64,000 bases of DNA. It comes from Desulfatitalea sp. BRH_c12 (lineage in GTDB: Bacteria; Desulfobacterota; Desulfobacteria; Desulfobacterales; Desulfosarcinaceae). A program made the position numbers and the translations under genes. Of this stretch, positions 35,990-45,225 are shown piece by piece (within the stretch, counting starts at the first letter, position 1; every line of letters starts with the position of its first letter). Location: NCBI GenBank assembly GCA_000961655.1, contig LADR01000045.1, forward strand, positions 186,001 to 250,000, in the 5' to 3' direction. Below the pieces are notes generated by a model. That model had not been told where the DNA came from and did no database searches. It saw nothing but the letters and a program-made list of their open reading frames with translations.

Positions 35990-37498
35990 ATGGCAAAACG
36001 CAAAAAACCTCGGGTGCTGATTGTCACCCCGGAAGTCACCTATCTGCCGGACCGCATGGGCAACCTGGCCAATTACCTGACCGCCAAAGCCGGCGGCTTG
36101 GCCGATGTGTCGGCGGCACTGGTGAGCGCACTCTTCAACCAGGGTGTCGACGTACATGTCGCCCTACCCGACTACCGGTCCATATTCGAAGATCGCTTGG
36201 CACCCTTTCTGAGAAAGGAACGGCGCATGCTGCGCCGGGTGATGCCCAACGATCGCGTGCACCTGGCTGAAGACCGCGCCTTTTTCTATCTGAACCGCGT
36301 CTACTCCAATTTCAGCGACCAGAACATCCACATTGCGCTGGCCTTCCAACGCGAAGTCATCAACAATATCGTGCCGCGTGTGCGTCCGGACCTGATTCAC
36401 TGCAATGACTGGATGACAGGGCTGATACCGCCGATGGCGCGGGAAATGCACATCCCTTGCCTGTTCACCATCCACAACATCCATACGATCAAAACCACGC
36501 TTGCGCATATCGAAGACCGCGGCATCGACGCCGCCTATTTCTGGCAGCATCTTTACTATGAACGCTTTGCCGAAGACTACGAATCGGCCCGGGATGAGAA
36601 TCCGGTCGATTTTCTGGCCAGCGGCGTGTTCGCGGCCCATTTTGTCAACACGGTCAGCCAACGCTTTCTGGATGAAATCGTCGAGGGCCGCCATGCTTTC
36701 GTCGAACCAACGCTGCGCCATGAACTCATCAATAAGTTTCGGGCCGACTGTGCCGCGGGTATCATCAATGCGCCGGACCCGGGATTCCATCCCAGCAAGG
36801 ATGGCAACCTGCCACGCACGTTCAGCGCCAAGGATCATGCGCCGGCCAAACGCGAAAACAAGCGCCGCCTGCAGCAACTGCTGGGGCTGGCCGAAGATGT
36901 GAATGCGCCCATGTTTTTCTGGCCTTCACGTCTGGACCCGGTGCAAAAGGGATGTCAACTGTTGGCCGACATCTTTTACACGATGATCTCAAAATACTGG
37001 CACCAGAACCTTCAGGTCGTCTTTGTCGCCGATGGCGCGTTCCAGAATGTGTTTCGCAACATCGTGGACCATCATGGGTTCCATCAACGGGTTGCGGTAT
37101 GCGACTTCAGCGAGCACCTGGAACACATGGCTTATGGCGCCGCCGATTTCGTGCTCATGCCGTCTCTTTTCGAACCCTGCGGGCTGCCGCAGATGATCGG
37201 GCAAATTTACGGCGCCTTGCCGGTGGCCCATGACACCGGCGGCATTCACGATACCGTCGCCCACTTGGATGCCACCAACAATACCGGCAGCGGTTTTCTG
37301 TTTGAGCATCACGATACGATTGGCCTGATGTGGGCCATTGATCAGGCCATGGCGTTTTACGCCCTGCCTGTTGAGATGAAAGAGCGGAATGTGGCGCGCA
37401 TCATGCGCCAGGCCATGCAGACCTTTACCCATTCGGTCAATGCACGGCAGTACATCGACCTGTACGAACGCATGTTGGAAAGGCCCTTGTTGTCATAG
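35990..37498 (+). CDS. glgA: Glycogen synthase, GT5 family
   Basis: A 502-residue GT5 glucosyltransferase. The N-terminal donor/acceptor loop KAGGLADVSAAL is at residues 33-44, preceded by VLIVTPEVTYLPDRMGN; later come LIHCNDWMTGLIP, FTIHNIHT, FFWPSRLDPVQKGCQLL and SLFEPCGLPQMIGQIYG, containing the conserved Glu pair that binds the glucosyl donor. It extends alpha-1,4-glucan from a nucleotide-glucose. Bacterial enzymes usually use ADP-glucose; the lack of glgC and presence of galU in this block leave UDP-glucose possible. It is followed 45 bases later by the branching enzyme gene. Confidence 0.92.
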   Translation: MAKRKKPRVLIVTPEVTYLPDRMGNLANYLTAKAGGLADVSAALVSALFNQGVDVHVALPDYRSIFEDRLAPFLRKERRMLRRVMPNDRVHLAEDRAFFYLNRVYSNFSDQNIHIALAFQREVINNIVPRVRPDLIHCNDWMTGLIPPMAREMHIPCLFTIHNIHTIKTTLAHIEDRGIDAAYFWQHLYYERFAEDYESARDENPVDFLASGVFAAHFVNTVSQRFLDEIVEGRHAFVEPTLRHELINKFRADCAAGIINAPDPGFHPSKDGNLPRTFSAKDHAPAKRENKRRLQQLLGLAEDVNAPMFFWPSRLDPVQKGCQLLADIFYTMISKYWHQNLQVVFVADGAFQNVFRNIVDHHGFHQRVAVCDFSEHLEHMAYGAADFVLMPSLFEPCGLPQMIGQIYGALPVAHDTGGIHDTVAHLDATNNTGSGFLFEHHDTIGLMWAIDQAMAFYALPVEMKERNVARIMRQAMQTFTHSVNARQYIDLYERMLERPLLS

Positions 37499-37543
37499 AT
37501 CGCAGGGGCGCAGTGCTTGGGTCGAATAAAGGATTTCAGCCGC

Positions 37544-39577
37544 ATGATGAAAAAGCCGGAACGGCAACGCCTGGAGCGTTTTCTCTCTTCGGATGGCTAT
37601 CTGCATTCCTACCGGGAGGTGATTGCGCGGCGCATCACGCATATCGCGCGCATGGCCCGGCAACTGCCCGGAGATGGTACGCTGGCCGATTTCGCTTCCG
37701 GTCACGAATACTTCGGGCTTCATTGGCAAAATGATCGCTGGGTGCTACGCGAATGGGCACCGTACGCAACCGCTGTTTACCTGATCGGAGACCTGAGCGA
37801 TTGGCAGGTGCGCGAGGAACTGGCACTTACCCGTCAGGACGCCAACGGCACCTGGGAAATCGCGCTTCCGGCCGAACGCCTGCGCCATGCGGATTTATAC
37901 CGTCTGCATGTACGCTGGCCCGGCGGCAGCGGCGATCGCATCCCGGCTTGGGCACGCCGAGTGGTCCAAGACCCGCAAACCCTTATTTTCAATGCCCAGG
38001 TATGGCGCCCGCCAACGCCCTACGCCTGGCGCACGCGCAAGACCAGAAAAAACAAGGAAGCGCCGCTGATCTATGAAGTTCACGTGGGTATGGCTACCGA
38101 AGAACCGCGCGTGGGCAGTTATACCGAGTTCACCCGGCAGATCCTGCCGCGCGTGATCTCAGCAGGCTACAATACCCTGCAGGTGATGGCTGTCCCCGAG
38201 CATCCCTATTACGGCAGCTTCGGATATCATGTGTCCAGTTTTTTCGCGGCCTCTTCACGCTTTGGTACACCTGAAGACCTGAAAGAACTCATCGACAGCG
38301 CCCATGCGGCCGGCATGCGGGTACTTATCGACCTGGTTCACTCGCATGCCGCCAACAACGAAGTGGAAGGCATCAGCCGCCTGGACGGCAGTGATTTCCA
38401 ATACTTTCACGCCGGCGCGCGCGGCCGCCACACGGCCTGGGATTCAAGACTTTTCGACTATGGCAAACCCCAGGTCCTGCACTTTCTGCTGTCCAACTGC
38501 CGTTACTGGCTGGATGAATTCCACGTGGACGGATTCCGTTTCGATGGCATTACCAGCATGCTTTACCTGGATCATGGGCTGGAGAAATCCTTTACTTCCT
38601 ACGACGACTACTTCAATGGCAATGTGGATGAAGACGCACTGTGCTACCTGGCTCTGGCCAACCAGCTGATCCACCAGGTGCGTCCGGATGCGGTCACCAT
38701 CGCCGAAGATGTCAGCGGCATGCCCGGACTGGCGCGGCCCTGGCGCGAAGGCGGCATCGGCTTTGACTTCCGCTTTGCCATGGGCGTTCCCGATCACTGG
38801 ATCAAGCTGACCAAAGATACCCGTGACGAGGATTGGTCGATGAGCAGGTTGTGGTTCGAATTGAACAACCGCCGCTACGATGAACGCACTATCTCCTATG
38901 CCGAATCCCACGATCAGGCCATGGTCGGAGATAAAACCTTGATCTTCCGCTTGATTGACGCGGCGATGTACGACCACATGGCCATTGACGACGACAATCT
39001 GCGCGTGGCACGCGGGATCGCCTTGCACAAAATGATCCGCTTGATCACGCTGGCCACGGCCGGCAACGGCTATTTGAACTTCATGGGCAATGAGTTCGGG
39101 CATCCCGAATGGATCGATTTTCCCAGGCCCGGCAACAATTGGTCGCACCACTATGCCCGCCGCCAATGGGGTTTGGCCGACAATCCCCAACTACGGTACG
39201 GTCAACTGGCTCGCTTTGACAAAGCCATGCTGGATCTGACGCGCGAGCAGCGCGTGCTGATGTCGCCGTCAGCCCGCTTGATATGCGAGCACAACGACCA
39301 AAAAATTATGATTTTTGAAAGGGCCGGTCTGATCTGGGCCTTTAACTTTCACCCGAACGACTCTTTTTCCGATTACCGCTTTCCCGCGCCACCAGGCCAG
39401 TATCGCATCATTCTGGACGCCGACGCGCCGGAATACGGCGGTTTTAACCGCATCGCCCGTGATCTGACGCATTTCACTGTGGCCACCGACCACGCGCCCG
39501 GCAACGCCCAGTATCTGAGCCTTTATCTTCCCAATCGCTCTGCCACAGTATTGAAGCCAACAGAGAACAAGCCCTGA
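37544..39577 (+). CDS. glgB: 1,4-alpha-glucan branching enzyme, eukaryotic-like GH13 subfamily
   Basis: About 677 residues. An N-terminal CBM48 domain (YFGLHWQNDRWVLREWAPYA, YLIGDLSDW) precedes a GH13 barrel with VHVGMATEEPRVGSY, LIDLVHSHAANN, HVDGFRFDGITSM (nucleophile Asp), TIAEDVSG (Glu) and SYAESHDQAMVGDKT, then MGNEFGHPEWIDFPR. These motifs match the type II amylopectin/glycogen branching enzymes (GBE1-like) more than E. coli GlgB. It creates alpha-1,6 branches on the product of GlgA. Start: the ATG at 37544 has AGGA ten bases before it; a TTG nine codons upstream lacks a site. Last gene of the glycogen block. Confidence 0.92.
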   Translation: MMKKPERQRLERFLSSDGYLHSYREVIARRITHIARMARQLPGDGTLADFASGHEYFGLHWQNDRWVLREWAPYATAVYLIGDLSDWQVREELALTRQDANGTWEIALPAERLRHADLYRLHVRWPGGSGDRIPAWARRVVQDPQTLIFNAQVWRPPTPYAWRTRKTRKNKEAPLIYEVHVGMATEEPRVGSYTEFTRQILPRVISAGYNTLQVMAVPEHPYYGSFGYHVSSFFAASSRFGTPEDLKELIDSAHAAGMRVLIDLVHSHAANNEVEGISRLDGSDFQYFHAGARGRHTAWDSRLFDYGKPQVLHFLLSNCRYWLDEFHVDGFRFDGITSMLYLDHGLEKSFTSYDDYFNGNVDEDALCYLALANQLIHQVRPDAVTIAEDVSGMPGLARPWREGGIGFDFRFAMGVPDHWIKLTKDTRDEDWSMSRLWFELNNRRYDERTISYAESHDQAMVGDKTLIFRLIDAAMYDHMAIDDDNLRVARGIALHKMIRLITLATAGNGYLNFMGNEFGHPEWIDFPRPGNNWSHHYARRQWGLADNPQLRYGQLARFDKAMLDLTREQRVLMSPSARLICEHNDQKIMIFERAGLIWAFNFHPNDSFSDYRFPAPPGQYRIILDADAPEYGGFNRIARDLTHFTVATDHAPGNAQYLSLYLPNRSATVLKPTENKP

Positions 39578-39612
39578 AACATGGATCCCTTAAAAAGACA
39601 GTTCGGCTATCC

Positions 39613-39674
39613 AGTTCGCGCCGATGACTGTTGGCGAAGTGTTACGTAACGGATAATGGTGGGCAATGCCCACC
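39613..39674. repeat. Short intergenic repeat and palindrome after glgB
   Basis: GATGACTGTTGGCGAAGTGT (from 39613) resembles a segment at 60532-60541 and following. GGTGGGCAATGCCCACC (39658-39674) is a perfect 8 bp-arm palindrome with a one-base centre. Both are the kind of short dispersed element seen elsewhere in the window. Confidence 0.5.
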
Positions 39675-39786
39675 CTACATCCGGGAAGCTACACCCGAAT
39701 CTCACTTGACCAAAGTGGATAACCAGAAAAGACAATTACCATCACTTGCTTTGGCGCGTGCGTGTATAAATGACGCCCTGGACGGG

Positions 39787-40377
39787 TCAGCTCTTCCGAT
39801 AGATATGGAAAAATCGCATGACTTTCTCGACGTAATCCTGGGTTTCCTTGTATGGCGGGATATTCTTGTAGCGATCCACTGCCGTGGGACCGGCGTTATA
39901 GGCAGCCAACGCCAGGGGCAGCTGATTGTCGAAACGCTCCAGCATGGTTCTCAGGTAACGCGCGCCACCCATGATGTTTTCCCAGGGATCGAACGGATCA
40001 CTGATGTTCAGGTGCGCCAGATTGTCCGGCATGATCTGCATCAAACCCATTGCCCCCTTTTTGGACACGGCGCGCGGATTAAAATAAGACTCTACATGGA
40101 TCAACGCCTTGAGCAGGTGAAAGGACACCTCATTCTGTCTGGCCGCTTCCAGAATGACATCGTCGTACGCGCGGGTATCGGTCCATGCGGGCGGCGGCAA
40201 TGCTTTTTCACGCATATATACCTTGTACTGGTCTGACGTGGGCGTATTGGTAAAATGCAAAACGCCTTCCCGGTCCACATACACATAGATGTCCGCGTAA
40301 ACGGACGATGCGCCAAAAAAGATCATCACAACAAAAAGAAACGCGCACAACCGCTTTCCGACCCGCCCGAGTGCCAT
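39787..40377 (-). CDS. Secreted lytic transglycosylase, SLT family
   Basis: A 196-residue protein: signal peptide (cut near VYADI), a DUF4124-like stretch (IYVYVDREGVLHFTNTP, residues about 30-46), then an SLT goose-lysozyme-like domain with the catalytic Glu96 in LIHVESYFNP, GAMGLMQIMP, GGARYL and LALAAYNAGPTAV. It cleaves peptidoglycan glycan strands in the periplasm, forming 1,6-anhydro-muramoyl ends. All catalytic motifs are present. It is probably monocistronic; it converges with the branching enzyme gene. Confidence 0.9.
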   Translation of the reverse strand: MALGRVGKRLCAFLFVVMIFFGASSVYADIYVYVDREGVLHFTNTPTSDQYKVYMREKALPPPAWTDTRAYDDVILEAARQNEVSFHLLKALIHVESYFNPRAVSKKGAMGLMQIMPDNLAHLNISDPFDPWENIMGGARYLRTMLERFDNQLPLALAAYNAGPTAVDRYKNIPPYKETQDYVEKVMRFFHIYRKS

Positions 40378-40606
40378 CCTATCGCTTCGCCCTTTCTGAT
40401 TCCCCTGGTTTGAAAATGTTAGCGACGTATCTTAAAAGATACCGTATATGACATCCAAATGGCATTTTGGGCCATTTTGGACGCGACATGCAATTAAGCA
40501 ATATCTGTACCTGAACCTCCTGGTCAATCTCGGCGCCCCTCCGTCCCAGTGGGAATGAAATGCAAGTGAAGGGACGAATAGTGCGCGCCACGTTTCCTGA
40601 GCACGC

Positions 40607-41020
40607 TCATTCCAGCATAGGCACGATTTCAACTTCGGTGGACAGGCTTGCCACGCCGCGCACGGTGGCGGCTACCGAACAATATTTTTCGAGCGATAAT
40701 TGGACGGCTTGGGCCAGAGCTTCTTCCGTCAACAAGTTGCCGCTGACACGGTATTTTAAATGGATGCGTTGGTAGGCCCAGGGCGGCGTCGGATCCTGCT
40801 GCCCATCGGCGGTGATTTCAAGCATCGTAAGCGGTTTGCGTTTTTTGATCATGATCTCGAGCACGTCATAGGCTGTGCACGCCGACAAGCCGATGAGCAG
40901 CATCTGCGAGGGGCTGACCCCCCTGGCTGGATCGTCGCCCGAAAGAACGACTGAATGGTTCCTCGAATCGGTCCCCACGAATTGTTTGCCCGTTGTCCAG
41001 CGAACGGTTGTGATCGGCAT
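40607..41020 (-). CDS. OsmC/Ohr-family protein
   Basis: A 137-residue OsmC-fold protein with the two family cysteines, Cys48 (LSACTAYDV) and Cys114 (EKYCSVAAT), which in characterised members reduce organic hydroperoxides. The segment SPSQMLLIGLSAC is typical of the YhfA/OsmC-like branch. A dithiol-dependent peroxidase or thiol-redox role in the cytoplasm is likely. GGAG lies before the ATG. It is separated from the transglycosylase gene by 229 bases with no clear feature, so co-transcription is uncertain. Confidence 0.88.
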   Translation of the reverse strand: MPITTVRWTTGKQFVGTDSRNHSVVLSGDDPARGVSPSQMLLIGLSACTAYDVLEIMIKKRKPLTMLEITADGQQDPTPPWAYQRIHLKYRVSGNLLTEEALAQAVQLSLEKYCSVAATVRGVASLSTEVEIVPMLE

Positions 41021-41570
41021 AAGGTCTCCTTTGAGGGCACTTGATCGGGTTTGGGGTACCTTATAAAGTCATCTTGAAATGAGCAACTTTTTTTTAAAAA
41101 CAGCCCCTTCAACAACCGCTTGTCGAAGTGCCCGGCGTCGGGGTTCCGAACAGACGGACGGATACCGCAAGCGCGTCGAAAAAAGGAACTCCTGTTTCTT
41201 CTTATTATCACGCCGGTCAATCTCATTTAAAAAAATATACTTTATTATTTCGAAATGTTAACCTTGAGATGAGCCGATTTGGAAGTCACAAAGGGTTGAA
41301 ATTCCAAAAAACAGGAACTTACAATTCCGGTGATGATTTAAGCAATTTTGAAACCAACTGAAATAACTAATAATTTTATATGGCACGCCTTTTGTTATGC
41401 AGGCAGCTAAAATGAGGGCGTACGGCGTGCCATTGGTCGCTAAATAGGCGGCCGCGGAGTTGCCAACGTGACTTGACGATTGAGGAGACCGGAACAGTCA
41501 TCTTTGATTCATCCCAGAAGCAAACATCAGCCGGAATAAAAAATTTCTTCCAGGAGGCGTAATAAAAGCG
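41021..41570. other. AT-rich intergenic region upstream of the aminomutase gene
   Basis: A 550-base gap, notably AT-rich from about 41200 to 41400, unlike the flanking genes. It probably holds promoters for osmC and the aminomutase cluster. AGGAGG at 41552-41557 is the ribosome site for the aminomutase gene. No repeat, hairpin or extra gene is convincing. Confidence 0.5.
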
Positions 41571-42872
41571 ATGCATCACAAAGCATGTCGCCCAATCTGT
41601 ATCAAAACAGATATCAAACCCGCGAGTTCGGTGGAGGTCAACGCGGAGGTAGACGATGAACCTCCGAGCCAGCAGGCTTGCTGTCCTGAATCCCCGCAGC
41701 CTGTCAGACAAAGAACCCGCAAGCTGACCATTCAGAGCTTGCCCCCCGACACACCTACCGCCCGAAGCCAGTTCAAGCATTTTTATTACCCGAACATTTC
41801 TGAAAAGCAATGGAACGATTGGCAGTGGCAGATCGCCAACCGCGTTCGCTCGCTGGACCAATTGGCAAAATTCCTGCACCTGTCGCCCGAGGAAAAGATG
41901 GCGGCGCAGGGCTTGCAAACCAAATTGCCGCTGGCGATCACGCCCTACTATCTGAGCCTGCTGGTCGGACATGGTGCCGACTATCCGCTGCGACGAACCG
42001 TCGTGCCGGTCATCGATGAATTTATCAAGATGCCGGGCGAGGATGACGATCCTCTGGGCGAAGAGAACCAAAGCCCGGTTCCCGGGCTGGTCCACCGCTA
42101 TCCGGACCGGGTGTTGTTTTTGACCCTCGATTTTTGTTCTACCTATTGCCGATATTGCACGCGCTCGCGTATGGTCGGACACGGACGGCTTTTTTTCAAC
42201 CGGCGACGGTTGGAAAACGCCTTGGAGTATATCCGCCGCACCCCTACGATTCGCGATGTGCTGCTGTCTGGCGGAGACCCGCTGACCCTGGGCGACGCCC
42301 GCCTGGATTGGCTGCTGACCCGGCTGCGCCAGATCAAGCACGTGGAGATCATCCGCATCGGCACCAAGGTCCCGGCGGTGTTGCCGCAACGCATCACGCC
42401 GCAATTGGTGCGCATGCTGCGGCGTCATCATCCGCTGTGGATGAGCCTGCATTTCACCCACCCGGACGAGTGCACGCCCGAAGCCTACCGGGCCTGTCAG
42501 CGTTTGGCCGATGCAGGCATCCCCCTGGGGTCGCAGACAGTGCTGCTCAGCCGGATCAATGATTCGGTAGAGACCATGCGTTCGCTGATGCATCATCTGC
42601 TCCAAATGCGGGTGCGGCCGTATTACCTGTACCAATGCGATCCTATTTCCGGTTCGGCCCATTTCCGAACCTCCGTGGACAAAGGGCTGGAGATTATCCG
42701 CGGGTTGCGCGGCTTCACCAGCGGCTACGCCATTCCGACGTACGTGATCGATGCGCCGGGCGGCGGCGGCAAAATCCCCCTGACCCCCGATTACTACCAG
42801 GGCCGCGAGGGCAGTGCGGTTGTATTGAAAAACTACGAAGACAAAACGTTTCATTATCCGGACGTATGCTGA
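41571..42872 (+). CDS. Lysine 2,3-aminomutase-like radical SAM enzyme (KamA family)
   Basis: A 433-residue KamA-family protein. The radical SAM motif is Cys189, 193 and 196 (CSTYCRYCTRSR), SAM-binding LLSGGDPLTL follows, and the PLP-binding Lys401 lies in DAPGGGGK. Asp357 (LYQCDPIS) and Asp394 correspond to the two Asp that bind the substrate side-chain amine in clostridial lysine 2,3-aminomutase, so L-lysine to beta-lysine is the most likely reaction (comparison from memory). The first 60 residues are a Cys/Pro-rich extension not needed for the fold. Downstream genes for a YkgJ protein (64 bases) and an ATP-grasp ligase suggest an operon using the product. EpmB-type EF-P modification is less likely because no epmA or efp is adjacent. 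Confidence 0.85.
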   Translation: MHHKACRPICIKTDIKPASSVEVNAEVDDEPPSQQACCPESPQPVRQRTRKLTIQSLPPDTPTARSQFKHFYYPNISEKQWNDWQWQIANRVRSLDQLAKFLHLSPEEKMAAQGLQTKLPLAITPYYLSLLVGHGADYPLRRTVVPVIDEFIKMPGEDDDPLGEENQSPVPGLVHRYPDRVLFLTLDFCSTYCRYCTRSRMVGHGRLFFNRRRLENALEYIRRTPTIRDVLLSGGDPLTLGDARLDWLLTRLRQIKHVEIIRIGTKVPAVLPQRITPQLVRMLRRHHPLWMSLHFTHPDECTPEAYRACQRLADAGIPLGSQTVLLSRINDSVETMRSLMHHLLQMRVRPYYLYQCDPISGSAHFRTSVDKGLEIIRGLRGFTSGYAIPTYVIDAPGGGGKIPLTPDYYQGREGSAVVLKNYEDKTFHYPDVC

Positions 42873-42936
42873 ACAGCCGGACGATGAATGCACCGCAAAT
42901 CCGCTTCGTGAACGCCGCCGGAAGGAGGCGGCCTGT

Positions 42937-43515
42937 ATGACCGCAGCACATGCAACAACAACCGATCCCCACGCCGCGAGCGCTTTGCACCCGGCGCCGG
43001 TCATCGATCATAAGCAACTGTGCAGCGTGTGCGCCCAGCGTGGACGCACATGCTGCCAGGATCACGATATCTATGTGACCTGGGGCGACTGCCGCCGTAT
43101 CTTCGTGCATACTCGGCAGAAAGAATTTTTCGAATACCGCGGCTGCCTCAACAAGGCGTACCTGGAGCAAGACAATGATCCGCTGTGGCGGCAACATGTT
43201 TTCCGCGCCGACGGCAGCCGCCGGGTGCTCAAACACAAGCCCGATGGGGATTGTATGATGCTGACCCCCTCAGGATGCAGTCTCCCGCTGGATGTGCGCC
43301 CCCTGGTTTGCCGACTTTTCCCGCATCTCTACTCGGCCGATGGCATGGCCAAAGAGTGGGACGGCGAGTGTCCGGCAGCACGTAATGCCTCCGCGACCCA
43401 GATCGAACAAGGCATTGCCGGCGTGGAACCCTGTGAAGCCGCGCAATGGCATCAACTGCTTTACGATGAAGTACTGTGGGAAGGGCTGGTCGATGACCAC
43501 TGGATTGATCGGTAA
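42937..43515 (+). CDS. YkgJ-family cysteine-cluster protein
   Basis: A 192-residue protein with the YkgJ-type cysteine pattern: CSVCAQRGRTCCQDHD, CRRIF, RGCLNKAY, GDCMMLTPSGCSLP, RPLVCRLFP and GECPAARN. Such proteins probably bind zinc or an iron-sulfur cluster; biochemical function is not established for the family. AAGGAGG precedes the ATG at a normal distance. It lies between the aminomutase and ATP-grasp genes with short gaps, so it is probably part of the same operon and could be an accessory redox or metal protein for the pathway (inference). Confidence 0.75.
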   Translation: MTAAHATTTDPHAASALHPAPVIDHKQLCSVCAQRGRTCCQDHDIYVTWGDCRRIFVHTRQKEFFEYRGCLNKAYLEQDNDPLWRQHVFRADGSRRVLKHKPDGDCMMLTPSGCSLPLDVRPLVCRLFPHLYSADGMAKEWDGECPAARNASATQIEQGIAGVEPCEAAQWHQLLYDEVLWEGLVDDHWIDR

Positions 43516-43565
43516 CCGTGCCGCGGTGCAAAACGGCCGTGGCTTTCTCCGACGGGATGGGCGAA

Positions 43566-44576
43566 ATGCATATAGCGGTCGTCCATAATGCCATCAGCCC
43601 GGAGAGCACCGCGGATGAGCAGGATGTCTTGGTGCAGGCCGATGCGGTAGAGGCTGCCCTTCGGCAATGCGGGCACGACACGCGCCGTCTCGCCTGCGAT
43701 TTGAACTTGGCGGACGTCCGGCAAGACCTGTCCGAGGATCCGCCCGACCTGGTCTTCAACCTGGTAGAATCGCTCGCAGGCACGGGACGGCTGCTGCATC
43801 TTTTTCCAGGAGTATTGGATGCCCTGCGCATCCCCTACACCGGGGCATCCGCGGAAGCTCTTTTCTTGACCTCCAACAAGATTCTGGCCAAAGGTTGGCT
43901 GGCGGCCGCAAACATGCCGACGCCTGCCTGGGCAGGCCCTTGCGATGGTCGCCGGGTGTGCGATGTACCCCAAACGCTGCTCCGGCCTGAACGCTGGATC
44001 ATCAAGTCGGTCTGGGAGCACGCATCCATCGGCCTGGATGCCAACGCTTTTCTGGACGGCACCCTCACGGAACGCTTGCCGGCTCTGCTGGCGCAACGCG
44101 CTCCCCTGCTGGGCGGGACCTGTTTTGCCGAAGCCTTTATAGAAGGCCGCGAGTTCAACCTTTCCCTGCTGGAGGATGCCGACGGTCCCCGCGTGCTGCC
44201 ACCGGCTGAAATCGTCTTCGAAGGATTCGACGAAAACCAGCCGCGCATCGTGGACTATCGCGCCAAGTGGGATGAGAACGCCTTCGAATATCACCATACC
44301 CCGCGCCGGTTCGATTTCGATCCCGCGGACAAATCCTTGCTCGACCACCTGAAGACGCTGGCGCTGCAATGCTGGCATCTTTTCGGAATCAGCGGTTATG
44401 CACGCGTGGACTTTCGTGTCGATGCCCACAATCGTCCCTGGATTCTGGAGGTCAATGCCAATCCTTGCCTTTCGCCTGACGCAGGTTTCGCCGCGGCGGC
44501 CGCTCAAGCGGGAATGGCGTACCCCCAGGTGATCGCATGCATCGTCCAGGCATGCTCCCGCAGAGGCGTGCTGTAA
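43566..44576 (+). CDS. ATP-grasp ligase related to D-Ala-D-Ala ligase
   Basis: About 336 residues with a D-Ala-D-Ala-ligase-type ATP-grasp fold: N-terminal PDLVFNLVESLAGTGRL, the LDALRIPYTGASAEALFLTSNK substrate/ATP segment, WIIKSVWEHASIGLD, AFIEGREFNLSLL and the metal-binding RVDFRVDAHNRPWILEVNANPCLSP. Such enzymes form an amide between a carboxylate and an amine using ATP. Canonical Ddl genes sit with mur or fts genes; here the neighbours are an aminomutase and YkgJ protein, so a different substrate, perhaps a beta-amino acid, is plausible. The start is uncertain: ATG at 43566 begins at the first strand (MHIAVVHN); ATG at 43557 or GTG at 43518 are alternatives. Confidence 0.75.
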   Translation: MHIAVVHNAISPESTADEQDVLVQADAVEAALRQCGHDTRRLACDLNLADVRQDLSEDPPDLVFNLVESLAGTGRLLHLFPGVLDALRIPYTGASAEALFLTSNKILAKGWLAAANMPTPAWAGPCDGRRVCDVPQTLLRPERWIIKSVWEHASIGLDANAFLDGTLTERLPALLAQRAPLLGGTCFAEAFIEGREFNLSLLEDADGPRVLPPAEIVFEGFDENQPRIVDYRAKWDENAFEYHHTPRRFDFDPADKSLLDHLKTLALQCWHLFGISGYARVDFRVDAHNRPWILEVNANPCLSPDAGFAAAAAQAGMAYPQVIACIVQACSRRGVL

Positions 44577-44611
44577 CGCCACCCATAGCATCGATCCCGC
44601 CTTCCGAAGCG

Positions 44612-44636
44612 CAGGGGGATGTCCAATCACCCCCTG
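44612..44636 (+). terminator. Hairpin after the ATP-grasp gene
   Basis: CAGGGGG and CCCCCTG form a perfect 7 bp stem with an 11-base loop, 36 bases after the ATP-grasp stop codon. No T-run follows, so it may be a weak terminator or an RNA 3'-end stabiliser. It separates the ligase gene from the mobile element. Confidence 0.4.
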
Positions 44637-44777
44637 TGAGACAGTGGGCTCGACACGCAAGACAAGCGCATGTAGTGCCTGACCCGTCTTACAACGGAAC
44701 CTGGCAACGGGCTACGGTGCGGGGTGGCCGTCCGCAAATCTCCTAACGCGGTCGCCTGGGTCGTTATTATCTTGCGG

Positions 44778-45099
44778 CAGGGCAATCCCATGTAAAAACT
44801 CTCTTAAGGATACCCGAATTCGTATACGGGATTGGCACGGAGGAGGTGATCCGGGTGGGTGGTCCGCGCCACGTCAGCCATGAGATTTAGTGAGGCACAA
44901 GGCGTGCGTAGGACATAGGGGCCGCACTGTCTGAGCGCAGCGAGTTTGCGGCCCGTCCGGAGCATGCCTTATTGCCTCACTTAATCGCATGGATGGTGGC
45001 GCGGACCACCCACCCGGATCACCGGGTTTTCAGCACGATAGATATGGCGCCAAGTAAAGACAGCACGCTACGTGCCAAGGCTTACATGCGATTGCCCTG
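44778..45099. mobile_element. MITE-like element, copy 2 (322 bp, with an internal palindrome)
   Basis: The ends CAGGGCAATCCCATGTAAA (44778-44796) and CTTACATGCGATTGCCCTG (45081-45099) match those of the element at 7836-7977. They are flanked by a 10 bp direct repeat TATCTTGCGG (44768-44777 and 45100-45109). The outer parts align with copy 1, but about 180 extra bases are present in the middle. These form a long hairpin whose outer arms are an exact 25 bp inverted repeat (44848-44872 and 44996-45020). No transposase is encoded. Confidence 0.88.
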
Positions 45100-45225
45100 T
45101 ATCTTGCGGTTGAAACGATTGAATTTCAATAGTATACCAGAGCACTTGGCATTGCGGGCCATGCTTGGCACGCAAATACGATCCGCGCTGCTGTGGATCC
45201 AAGAAGGACTGGAGCGTTTTCAACG

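Larger units (their letters stand above)
44577..45225. other. 650-base intergenic region mostly occupied by a mobile element
   Basis: Between the ATP-grasp gene and the GNAT-HDAC gene. It holds the hairpin at 44612-44636, unassigned sequence to 44767, the MITE-like element with its target duplications (44768-45109), and about 115 bases before the next start. The element may have split an older operon. Open frames here are short and lack domains. Confidence 0.6.

Noticed and set aside
41376-43004. 542-codon minus-strand open frame
   Set aside because: Antisense to the KamA-family gene, which has all expected catalytic motifs.
43461-44660. 399-codon minus-strand open frame
   Set aside because: Antisense to the ATP-grasp ligase gene; no recognisable domain.
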